DNA of 64,000 nucleotides from Cephalopachus bancanus (Eukaryota > Chordata > Mammalia > Primates > Tarsiidae), in the NCBI GenBank assembly GCA_027257055.1, contig JAPVLO010000401.1:62001-126000 (forward strand), written 5' to 3'. This document shows positions 23,260-31,975 of the stretch, one piece after another. Every line of letters begins with the position of its first letter. Position 1 is the first letter of the stretch. The notes under the pieces were generated by a model, which saw only the letters and a list, made by a program, of their open reading frames with translations, was not told the origin of the DNA and did not search any database. The translations under genes were made by a program, and so were the position numbers.

Positions 23260-23429
23260 CTTGTGATTTTTGGAGTATAAATTGGAACTGGCCAGGATAG
23301 TTTTATTCTCACACACACAAAAATTTAGTTAGAGAGCGATATAATGAAGGAAAAAAAGTCTTGTAAACAAAACAAAAATCCAGAGGACCATTCTGAAGTC
23401 AAGGTTTTTATTTTGTTTAATTTTTAAGA

Positions 23430-23565
23430 CATTTTTATTTGCTTTATTTATTTTAATATTCTTTAAATTTTATTTTAAAGATGTAGGGTACAATTTAAGA
23501 CTAGGTAGATAAGTGGTCATCATATAGATAAAGTTGGGGCCTCCCTTTGGTCCTCTCCCTTTTTT
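23430..23565 (-). repeat. L1 3' tail, antisense
   Basis: TTTAAAGATGTAGGGTACAA plus GGGGCCTCCCTTTGGTCCTC resembles the lineage L1 3' UTR seen at 24290, 30000, 38870 and 58440, but more diverged. Confidence 0.6.
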
Positions 23566-23569
23566 TTAA

Positions 23570-23915
23570 AAGGGCTGTATGTTGTGTCCAAAGTATCTGC
23601 CCTACAAAGCCAAGTGAGCTTTCTAAAGTGTCTGAATTTCAAATAAGTCCATCTTCAAAGCTTAAAATAGAAATTAAAGTATATACGAGATGGGACCAAA
23701 AACTGGACTTAGCTTTTGGAGAGCGATCCTCTTGTAGTGCAGGCTCCTGCCCTCCCCACACCAGGTAAATGTTCTAGGAACCCACCAGTGTACTAGCTAG
23801 TGTGGTTGTGAGAGCTGCATTCTGCTTCAGTGACTTCTTTTGGGAGGTTCTTTCAACACAGTTGCCCATTTCATGATGGGTGACTTATGCGAACAACCTG
23901 CCCTCACCGTGCTGG
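23570..23915. other. No recognised feature
   Basis: Holds a 73-aa frame with no support and a CCACACCAGGTAAATG that looks donor-like. Nothing else. Confidence 0.35.
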
Positions 23916-23918
23916 GCA

Positions 23919-23957
23919 ACAGAGTGAGACTCCAACTCAAAAAAACAAAACAAAAAA
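23919..23957 (+). repeat. Alu 3'-tail fragment
   Basis: CTGGGCAACAGAGTGAGACT plus CCAACTC and an A-rich tail; only the last 30 bases of Alu are present. Confidence 0.85.
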
Positions 23958-24267
23958 GCAATATATTTGGATGATGCTAGAATATCTGAAGTACTGGTCT
24001 GTTATAGATAACATCAATTATCTAGGGTAGTGAAAATATGTTCAGCATGGTTTGGGAACATATTGGAAACGCAGACTCTTAGGTTCCACCTCATGCTTAG
24101 GGAATGTGCATTTCAACAAGATTCCCAAGTAACTAATATGTCACTTGAAGTTTAAGAGGCACTACTTTAGCATATTAATTACATTACAGGCATTTGAGGG
24201 GGCCTGAGAAGAACCATTTGTAAATATTCATTTATTCATTCACTCATTCATCCACAAAGCAAATACC

Positions 24268-24653
24268 TTTTTTTCTTAATTTTTATTTTTAAAGAGGTGA
24301 GGTACAATTCAGGGTTCGGTATACAAATGCTCATTAGGCAGGTACCCTTGTGGATGAGGTGTGCCCCTCCTCCCCCGGGGCAGATTTCCACTACTCTGTC
24401 GCCCAGACTGGAGTGCAGTGGCCGCTCCCGGCCACTGCAGCCTCGACCTGCTGGGCTCCGGCGATCCTTCCGCCTCAGCCTTCCAAGTGGCCGGAATTAC
24501 AGGCATGCGCTACCACGCCCGGCTGATTTTTTGATTTATTGTAGAGGTGAGGTCTTGCTGTCCAGGCGGGTCTCGAACCCGCGAGCTCAGGCAATCCACT
24601 TACCTCAGCCTCCCAAAGGCGTGGGATTACAGGCTGAGCTGCCGAGCCTGGCT
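24268..24653 (-). mobile_element. L1-Alu chimeric retroposon
   Basis: Plus-strand reading: T-run, reversed L1 3' UTR (GAGGTGAGGTACAATTCAGG...GGGGCAGATTTCCACTACT), then directly TCTGTCGCCCAGACTGG, an Alu missing its own tail, ending CCGAGCCTGGC. One pair of similar flanks encloses the whole unit: AGCAAATACCTTTT (24258-24271) and TGCCAATTCCTTTT (24655-24668). This fits one insertion in which L1 reverse transcriptase switched from L1 RNA to Alu RNA. Confidence 0.75.
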
Positions 24654-24699
24654 CTGCCAATTCCTTTTAAGCATGTAATTTTCATTAGACATTCGTAGT

Positions 24700-24900
24700 G
24701 TTGGTCATAATAATAATGACAAGAATAATCGAATAAAAATAATATATGCCAGACATTTTACACAATGCATTATTTCTAACAGCAACCTTGAAAGGAAGAT
24801 GATATTAGTTGCATTTTATGGTGAAGCCACTGGAAGTTAAGTAGCATGACCATAATTTAGCAAGTGTGTCAGGCATGGTTTGAGCCTGGTCCCATCTGAT
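24700..24900 (-). repeat. MIR
   Basis: TGCCAGACATTTTACACAAT, GCAACCTTGAAAGGAAGATG and GTTAAGTAGCATGACCATAA follow reversed MIR. Confidence 0.75.
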
Positions 24901-26570
24901 AAGTCCCCTATCTTTTTTCTCAATTCTGTCTTAAAAATGGAGATGAAATCTAATACTTTGAAATCCTTGATAAACATACGGCTCATATTTGGTGTATATA
25001 AAAAAGTGAAAAGTGATCTGGTTACTTATATTCAGTGCTAAGCCTTCAAATGGAAAGGAGTGTAGAGAAGAAAGCAGAAATTCTTACATAAAAATGTTAA
25101 CATGTCTCTTTTCACACTAGGAATAATACATCGAATAAAATACCTGTTTGCTTCACAATCTTTTTGCAGAGGAGTAAAAGTAATTTCAAAACACTGAGTC
25201 TGAAAAATCCCTAGAGAATCTCGCATTTCTCAGTGTTTTGCATCAAATCTTTTGTTTGGCCTCAAAAGCCCAGTGGTGATTTCAGGTAAGAGGCAGGAAA
25301 GAGAGCCATGTGATATGTAACCTAGTCCTCTGCATGACAATGAGTTGGCCACGGACTCCTCTGGCTCAGCGCATGTGGTTAACTAGGAGGTCAACAGAGA
25401 ACACTGCTTTGGATGTGTCTCTGCCAAGTGAGGCAGGATAACACTTTTTATTACCAATCACAAATCAACTAACTAGCTTTGCGTCAACAGGATGCTGCCT
25501 GAGATCCTGCTGTGTCTTCACCTTCTTGTTTGCCTTGAAAGAGAGATTCCAGCTACAAGCAATTGACGCAATGAAACGCCTTTATTTCTACTCCAGGGTA
25601 TTGGGGCCTGTGTGTTGGCTGGGCAGTGAACATAGTTTTCATGGTCATAGTCATATTTTTCATTGCTACAAGAAGACTGTTTATGATTTTAGACAAAAAA
25701 CAATGAAGATTATTTGCTTATTAGCTAAAAAACAACCCCGCCCCAGAAAACAAACAAAACCCCCCCAAAACCAAAAATCGAACAAGAAAGAAAGGAGAAA
25801 AACAAAACACTACACAACATTGGTCAATTCAGGCGAAGAAATGAAGACATTGCACGTAAAACAATTCTAGCTGTCTTACAGTGAGGGAATTGGGTATCCA
25901 AATGTAGGATTGCCATAGGTTCCAGGATCTTGCTTTCTGCTTGTGAGAGGAAAACTCGTCTTTTGAAGAAGTGTGGCCCACATGCTCTAATACAACAGGA
26001 AAGGAAGGTTTGGTTTTGTGTGTGTGTGTGTGTGTGCCAAGAAATCACTCACGTGGGATGTGATCCTTTTAAACAAATCTGGTGGCAGGCTCTTTCTGAA
26101 AGCTTGAATGAGGAATGAAATAATCTAAAATTGTGTTCATGGCAACCACCCTCAGCCTTTCACACTGTGCAGCGTCTGTCTAAAAACACACATTCAGCCC
26201 TGGCCGCTTTGCCTTTGTTCAAATGGTGCACAAAGACTGCTTCTCTGGCTAATTGGGCTCGCTTCTAGAGGTAGTGATGATTTTTAGATTTATGGCAAGT
26301 TTTAGATCTGACTGGAGATATTGCACGCTTGTAAAAATGAGCTGTCAGTACTTTGGGGTGGGGTTAACCAACCAATGCTTCTGAGAGTGGTGTCCAAGTT
26401 CAGAAGTGTAAGGGCAGACAGTTCAACAATGAAGGAAACAAGCTCCTTTGGTGTTTTTTTCTTTCTTTCTTTCTTTCTTATAACTAAGAAAAAAAAGGAC
26501 CGAACTTTCTTCATTACACTTGCCTCTGTACCTTTTTTCTTAAGCAGTATCCCTTTTAAAAAGTAACGTT
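24901..26570. other. Repeat-poor unique stretch
   Basis: Only simple sequence is recognisable: an A/C-rich run at 25725-25815, (GT)10 at 26017-26036 and (CTTT)n at 26458-26479. A 114-aa plus-strand frame (25526-25870) is mostly low-complexity lysine/asparagine in its second half, so I do not call it. Lack of insertions over 1.6 kb in such a dense region may reflect constraint. Confidence 0.5.
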
Positions 26571-26573
26571 TTA

Positions 26574-26878
26574 AGCTGGGTTTGGTGGCTCAGCCTGTAA
26601 TCCCAGCACTAGCACTTGGGGAGGCTGAGGTGAGTGGATTGCCTGAGCCCGCGGGTTCGAGACCCGCCTGGGCAGCGAGACCTCATCTCTACAATAAATC
26701 AAAAAATCAGCCGGGTGTGGTAGCGCATGCCTGTAATTCCGGCTACTTGGAAGGCTGAGGTGGAAGGATGGCCGGAGCCCAGCAGCTCGAGTCTGCGGTG
26801 GCCGTGAGCAGCCACTGCTCTCCAGTCTGGGCGACAGAGTGAGACTCCAACTCAAAAAAAAAATAAATAAATAAATAA
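26574..26878 (+). repeat. Alu, young subfamily
   Basis: GGGCAGCGAGACCTC (deletion class), B box GGTTCGAGACC, tail (AAAT)n. TSD AAAAGTAACGTTTTA on both sides. A 6-bp AGCACT duplication sits near 26606. Confidence 0.97.
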
Positions 26879-26879
26879 A

Positions 26880-27384
26880 AGTAACGTTTTACTTAGGATA
26901 TTCGAACTCTGCTGGAAACTCAAAAGCTTTCAGCCTCCAACTCCCTGAGCCTCCGTAAATCTCAATCCTTCTTCATATTTTCATGTTTGTTTTCCCATCC
27001 CGTTAACATTCCTCTTTAAAATGGAAACACACTGTTTCCATCTCAGCCCTGCTTGCTTGGCTTTCCATATAACTGATGATTTGTAGGAATATAAAAGGAA
27101 TTGCTGCTGTCTCTGCGTTCTTTCTCCAATATGTGTCCTTTCTCCAATTGGTGACATGGCTGCCAGTTGTTAGTGAGGCCCCTTTGACCTTGACCTCTGG
27201 AGAGAATTCAACAAAGGCAGGAACTGGGCCAAGAAATTAAATTGGATCAAATTTCTGAATAGTGTCCAAAACATAATGCTAGGGCTGCTATCATTCTGAA
27301 TGAGGACTAGAATAACCCCTAAAATTTACCGCCCCTGGCAACACAGGCATGTTAGAAAGTATGGGGATGTCACTGCTTTTTCTT
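26880..27384. other. Unique sequence, no gene seen
   Basis: Pyrimidine-rich in parts (TTTCTCCAATATGTGTCC/TTTCTCCAATTGGTG is a local doublet at 27120-27150). No repeat family recognised. Confidence 0.4.
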
Positions 27385-27658
27385 TTTTTTATTTGATTTG
27401 GAGTCTCACTCTGTCAACCAGACTGGAGTGCAGTGGCACGCTCACAGCCACCACAGCCTTGACCTGCTGGGCTCCGATGATCCTTCCGCCTCAGCCTACG
27501 GGGCTGCACTACCACGCCTGGCTAGTTTTTTGATTTATTGTAGAGATGAGATCTCACCAAGTTGTCCTGGCTTATCTTGAACCCGTGGACTCAGGCAATC
27601 CTCTCACCTTGGCCTCCCAAAATGCTGGGATTATAGGCGTGAGCCACTGTGCCCGGCC
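27385..27658 (-). repeat. Alu
   Basis: TTTGATTTGGAGTCTCACTC through GTGCCCGGCC; a piece of the right monomer is deleted at CAGCCTACGGGG. Confidence 0.93.
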
Positions 27659-27675
27659 TTCCTGTTTTGTTTTGT

Positions 27676-27760
27676 TTTTTCCCTTGAGCTAGGGTCTCTC
27701 TGTTGCCCTGAGTGGAGTGCAGTGGCACAATCACGGCTTGCTGCAGCCTCGACCTCTTCC
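27676..27760 (-). repeat. Alu right-monomer fragment
   Basis: TTGAGCTAGGGTCTCTCTG through GCAGCCTCGACCTCTTCC. Confidence 0.82.
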
Positions 27761-27825
27761 TTCTTATCCTAGAGTGAAATAAAAGTAATTATTTTGTGCA
27801 AATAGGAAGTATTGCTGTCATAAAT

Positions 27826-27888
27826 TCCTCTCTCTTTCTTCCTTCCCTTCCCCTCCCTTCCTTCCTTTCTTCTTTCTTTTTTCCCCCT
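27826..27888. repeat. Pyrimidine simple repeat
   Basis: CTCTCTTTCTTCCTTCCCTT-type C/T tract. Confidence 0.9.
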
Positions 27889-28149
27889 GAAGCAATAGAA
27901 CACAATTTTTCTTAAAGGTTGCCTTTGCCGTCATGAAAGCCAGTTTATCCCTCCTTCCAAATAGATGATAATTAGTTTTAGATTTATGACAAATCCTAGG
28001 ATTTTTAAAAAAAGCATATTTATTTAAATATGAAAGGCATTCTCTTAAGAGAATTATGTGGAAACTATGCTATTTAAATATCTCTATGCTAGAAAGCCTG
28101 TCTTTTCAAATCATTCTAAGCTTCTAGTCCTGGAGAATGAAGCCTTGTC

Positions 28150-28310
28150 ACAGGGATAGGGGGAAAAAATGGATTGGAAATCAAGGAATGTAAAAGTTCG
28201 ATCTCAATTTCTACTGCAAATTTGCTTTGTTATCTTGGGCAAGTCATTTTCTCTCCTTCTACATCTTAGTGAACTGATTGGTAAAATGAGGTGGCTGAAC
28301 TAAAGCCGTG
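28150..28310 (+). repeat. MIR
   Basis: GTTATCTTGGGCAAGTCATT and TGGTAAAATGAGGTGGCTG are the MIR core and 3' part. Confidence 0.8.
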
Positions 28311-28326
28311 ATTTTAAGCTTTCTTC

Positions 28327-28625
28327 TTTTTTTTTTTTTTTTTTTGAGTTGGAGTCTCACTCTGTTGCCCAGGCTGGAGTGCAATAGCACGCTCACGGCC
28401 ACCCCAGCCCTGACCTGTTGGGCTCTGGCGTTCCTTCGGCCTCAGCCTTCCAGGTAGCTGGAACTACAGGCATGCGCCACCACGCCTGGTTAAATTTTTT
28501 GATTTATTGTAGATATGAGGTCTCACCAAGTTGCCCAGGCGGGTCTCGAACCCACGAGCTCAGGCAATTCACTCACCTCAGCCTCCCAAGGTGTGGGATT
28601 ACAGGCTGAGCCACCAAGCCTGGCT
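28327..28625 (-). repeat. Alu, full length
   Basis: T21, GAGTTGGAGTCTCACTCTG through CCAAGCCTGGC. Undeleted class. Confidence 0.95.
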
Positions 28626-28667
28626 GTATTTTTTATTTTTTTAACTTAAGCATGTCACTTTGCAATC

Positions 28668-28952
28668 TCTTTTTTTTTTGAGTTGGAGTCTCACTCTGTC
28701 TCCCAGGCGGACAGTGGCATGCTCAAGGCCACTGCAGCCTCAACTTACTGGGCTTAGATGATCCTCCCACCTCAGCCTTCCAACTAGCTGAAACTACAGG
28801 TGTGCGCCACTATGTCTGGCTAATTTTTGATTTATTGTAGAGGTGAAGTCTCGCTGCGTTGCCCAGGCTGACCTGAACCCCTGGGCTCAGGTAATCCTCT
28901 TGCTTCCACCTCCCAAAGTGCTGGAATTACGGGCATGAGCCACTGCACCCAG
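28668..28952 (-). repeat. Alu, full length
   Basis: TTTTTTTTTGAGTTGGAGTC through CACTGCACCCAG. TSD GTCACTTTGCAATCT on both sides. Confidence 0.96.
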
Positions 28953-29087
28953 TCACTTTGCAATCTTAATCTCAACTTCTTCGGTTAAACTGATTCAGAA
29001 CTCTAAAGTGTTAAATTACTGATAATATCCTTTAAAAATGCTCACTTGTCTTACTAGGGAGTATTCACTTTTTAAAAGGAATTGATG

Positions 29088-29274
29088 GCGGGCCAGTGGC
29101 TCACACCTATAATCCCAGAACTTTGGGAGGCCAAGACGCGTGGATTGCCTGAGCCCAGGGGTTGCTATGTTGCCCAGGCTGGTCTTGACCTCCTGGGCTC
29201 GAGCAATCCTCTTGCCTAGGCCTCCCAAAGTGCTGGGATTACAGGCATGAGTTACCACACCTGGCCAAAGTTTG
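29088..29274. repeat. Fold-back Alu (head-to-head 5' fragments)
   Basis: 29088-29160 is a plus-strand Alu 5' end (GGGCCAGTGGCTCACACC...TGCCTGAGCCCAGG); it passes directly into a minus-strand 5' fragment (GTTGCCCAGGCTGGTC...CACCTGGCC). The arms pair over about 75 bases with a loop near 29160-29200. There is no A-tail. Confidence 0.9.
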
Positions 29275-29282
29275 TATTTTTA

Positions 29283-29621
29283 TTTGAAATATCTGTACAA
29301 GAACCTTGTCTTGAAACTATAAAAACTTCAATGTTAAAACATACGTTTTAGAATTTACCATTCTTATCACTATGAATAACTGAAAAATGCCTGATTTAAG
29401 GGCAGTGCCTCAATAAATTTAACAATTATGGAGTTTTTTTAAAATAACAAAACAATTTATTCTAGTTTCACTTGAAATATCTGTACAAACACCTTATCTT
29501 GAAACCTTTAAAAACTTCAGTATGGAAATATGCTTTCTGGAGTTTTCCTACCCTTATCATTATAATAACTCTGAAAAGTCCTCAGGTTAAAGATTGTGCC
29601 TTAAATAAATTTGACAATTTT
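29283..29621. repeat. Diverged tandem duplication, period about 188 bp
   Basis: Copy 1 at 29283-29428 and copy 2 at 29471-29621 share GAAATATCTGTACAA, TCTTGAAAC, AAAAACTTCA, CTTATCA, and a final AATAAATTT + ACAATT. Similarity is roughly 70-75% by eye. Not a family I recognise. Confidence 0.85.
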
Positions 29622-29662
29622 TATAACTTTATGAAATATCTTTCAAAATGTTGCATGCATAA

Positions 29663-29866
29663 CTATTTAGCACAAACACAATGACCATAAGCATATTTCA
29701 CTTTTATCTGAGCAGCTCTTTTCATGTCACCAGAATGGACTTGGCTATGTTTTGACAAGTTATTCATTGGTATATTAAAATCAAATCTAAAAACTTTTTC
29801 CTCCAGTTGTAGTTTGTATAATAAATCTTTGTGTTCATTTGTGTGACTAGGTATAAAAGCAAGCAA
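29663..29866 (-). CDS. Short open frame, unproven
   Basis: A 67-aa minus-strand frame with mixed, non-repeat composition (motifs HKDLLYKLQLEEK, FRFDFNIP). On the same strand TTTGCTTGCTTTTATACCTAG just upstream resembles a 3' splice site. It may be an exon remnant of the same minus-strand unit as 31976-33030. I do not recognise it, and a frame this short can occur by chance. Confidence 0.15.
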   Translation of the reverse strand: MLAFIPSHTNEHKDLLYKLQLEEKVFRFDFNIPMNNLSKHSQVHSGDMKRAAQIKVKYAYGHCVCAK

Positions 29867-29956
29867 AATACAGAGATCAGCAAATCCACATTTTCAACCA
29901 GCTGATCTATGAAATCAGTGTTAAGGGAATTCACCAGATATGTATTTTGAATGCAT

Positions 29957-30027
29957 TTTTTCTTTTTAAAAAAATTTTTTTTTTTTGGTAAATATGTGGG
30001 GTACAATTTAGGGTTAGGTATACAAAT
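29957..30027 (-). mobile_element. 5'-truncated L1 tail
   Basis: T-runs then AAATATGTGGGGTACAATTT and GGTTAGGTATACAAATG, the young L1 3' end reversed, only about 70 bp long. TGAATGCATTT flanks it on both sides. Confidence 0.85.
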
Positions 30028-30040
30028 GTGAATGCATTTG

Positions 30041-30336
30041 GGTTTTTTTTTTTTTTTTTTTTGAGTCGGAGTCTTACTCCATCGCCCAGGCTGGAGTGCA
30101 GTGGCACACTCATGGCCACCCCAGCGTCGGCCTGTGGGCTCCAGTGATTCTTCCACCTCAGCCTTCCAAGTAACCAGAACTACAGGCGCATGCTCCCACA
30201 CCCAGCTAATTTTTGACTTATTGTAGAGACGAGGTCTCGCCAAGTTGCCCAGGCTGGTCTTGAACCCACGGGCTCAGGCAGTCCACTTGCCGGGATCCAA
30301 ACTGCTGGGTTTACAGGCTGAGCCACTGAGCCTGGC
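30041..30336 (-). repeat. Alu, full length
   Basis: T20, GAGTCGGAGTCTTACTCC through CTGAGCCTGGCC. Flanks GAATGCATTTGGG and GAATGTGTTT suggest it used the same target as the L1 tail. Confidence 0.94.
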
Positions 30337-30361
30337 CGAGAATGTGTTTAAAAAAATTTTT

Positions 30362-30520
30362 TTTTATTAGGTTGATGATGCCAACCAGCATGGTATGGTC
30401 TCTCAAGGATCTTTGGAAATATGTGGGGGTATTTTTGGTTGTCTCAATATGTAAAAAAGTGCAACTGGCGCTTAGTTTCCTGGCGCCAAGAATACCGGGT
30501 GACATGTGCTTGTCCACCTT
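30362..30520. repeat. Probable MER5-like hAT fragment
   Basis: GGGTATTTTTGGTTGTCTCA, CAACTGGCGCTTAG and GGCGCCAAGAATACCGGG recall MER5-type nonautonomous hAT text; diverged, from memory. Confidence 0.4.
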
Positions 30521-30599
30521 CAATATCAGTAGAACCTGGATTTTATCAGAAAATGGGAGTGACTATGTTTCTGAAAATGTTTGTTGATTTAGCATGGCT

Positions 30600-31010
30600 C
30601 AGACTTTAAGCTCTTTCTGATATAATTAGTCTTTTCTCCACTTGTAACTTATTTTGAATGGTCCTCTTAAAGGACCATTTAAATTTTGTTAACATAAAAT
30701 TTTTGTGGATGACACTAAGTAGTTCAATTAGGCAGGAACGCCTGATTCCTTATTTTTAGGCTCTCTGTGTTTTGTTTCAAAATGATGTAATTTGGCAGGG
30801 CTATAGAACTGTTTTTAAGATTTCACTGCATGAAATTCAAGTTGAACAGTTTTAGTCACACTAAAAATGAAACTGGGTAACATAATTCTCGCTGTACCTT
30901 CTTGCCTTCAAAAGATTTTGTGTGAAATTGTAGGTACCTGCTTTCACTTTATATGTGTTTGTTAGAGTGGTGGGGATGATCATTAATTGAATAAAACTTA
31001 ATGCCAAGTC
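30600..31010. other. No recognised feature
   Basis: AT-rich DNA. AAAGGACCATTTAAATTTTG and TGGTCCTCTTAAAGG form a small inverted pair at 30659-30682 (GGTCCTCTTAAAGGACC). Nothing else. Confidence 0.4.
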
Positions 31011-31027
31011 AGCACTTTTCTTTTTTC

Positions 31028-31323
31028 TTTTTTTTTTTGATTTGGAGTCTCACTCTGTCACCCAGACTGGAGTGCAGTGGCCGCTCCCGGCCAAAACGCA
31101 GCCTCGACCTGCTGGGCTCCGGCGATCCTTCCGCCTCAGCCTTCCAGGTAGCTGGAACTACAGGTGCGCGCTACCATGCCCGGCTAATTTTTTTTTTTAT
31201 TTATTGTAGAGATGAGGTCTCACCAAGTTGCCCAGGCGGGTCTCGAACCTACGGGCTCAGGCAATCCACTCACCCCAGTCTCCCAAAGGCGCGGGATTAT
31301 AGGCTGAGCCACCAAGCCCGGCT
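31028..31323 (-). repeat. Alu, full length, undeleted class
   Basis: TTTTTTTTTGATTTGGAGTC through CCAAGCCCGGC. TSD CAGCACTTTTCTT (31010) and TGGCACTTTTCAT (31325). Confidence 0.95.
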
Positions 31324-31505
31324 GATGGCACTTTTCATGATGAGGCACAATCTTGTGTTACTTGTCATATTTTCTCATTAAATTTAATTTTTTAACCAGT
31401 GATACATTTCTGCTTTCAAGAGTCATTACTTCATCTCACTAGAAAAAAAAATCTTAAAAATGTAAACAGAAGGTATCCCAAGTTTATAATTTGCCTTAAG
31501 CTTAA

Positions 31506-31583
31506 TTGAGAGACAATACCATGCTGGTTAGCATCACCGGTCTGATTTTAAAAATATACATTCAAAATACATATCTGGTGAAC
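31506..31583. repeat. Inverted copy of the 29931-30406 segment
   Basis: GAGAGACAATACCATGCTGG and AAAATACATATCTGGTGAAC are the reverse complement of text at 30380-30406 and 29930-29950. The left copy has L1 and Alu insertions in its middle. Confidence 0.85.
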
Positions 31584-31608
31584 TTCTTGTTTACTTTTTG
31601 CTCTGCAG

Positions 31609-31692
31609 CCTTCAGTGGCTCTGTGACAAGCTGAGCAGAGAAGCACTTGAGCCTCGTTTGGCATTTGATAAATTTGATTAATGCATGCTATG
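31609..31692 (+). other. Candidate 84-bp exon
   Basis: A strong acceptor (TTTACTTTTTGCTCTGCAG) lies before it and a near-perfect donor (ATG|GTAAGTC) after it. One frame is open for 23 codons, beginning LQWLCDKLSREALEP and reaching TAA before the donor, so it could be a last-coding-plus-UTR exon or a noncoding RNA exon. No partner exon is identified in the window. Confidence 0.3.
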
Positions 31693-31975
31693 GTAAGTCT
31701 ACTCTCCTGTATAATTTTGTGAGAGAGGCCATGTGCAAGTCTGTCTGGATTATTAAATTAAAAAAAAGACTTATGCAGTATCACTACCTATTCAGTACAT
31801 TATATATGTGCCAGAGATGGCTAAAACGGTTGTATTTCAAGGTCTGCACAAACACAAAGAAAACTGAATGGAGGTTAACACGTTTTCAAAGTTGGTGTTT
31901 TTAGTGACATTTAGAAAACAGTTAAAGTGTGTAATGGTTGATTTCTGACCAGTTTGAGCTCTCAGACAGCTTGGT

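Noticed and set aside
25526..25870. 114-aa plus-strand frame in repeat-poor DNA
   Set aside because: The second half is low-complexity A/C-rich sequence translated as lysine and asparagine; no splice support or motif.
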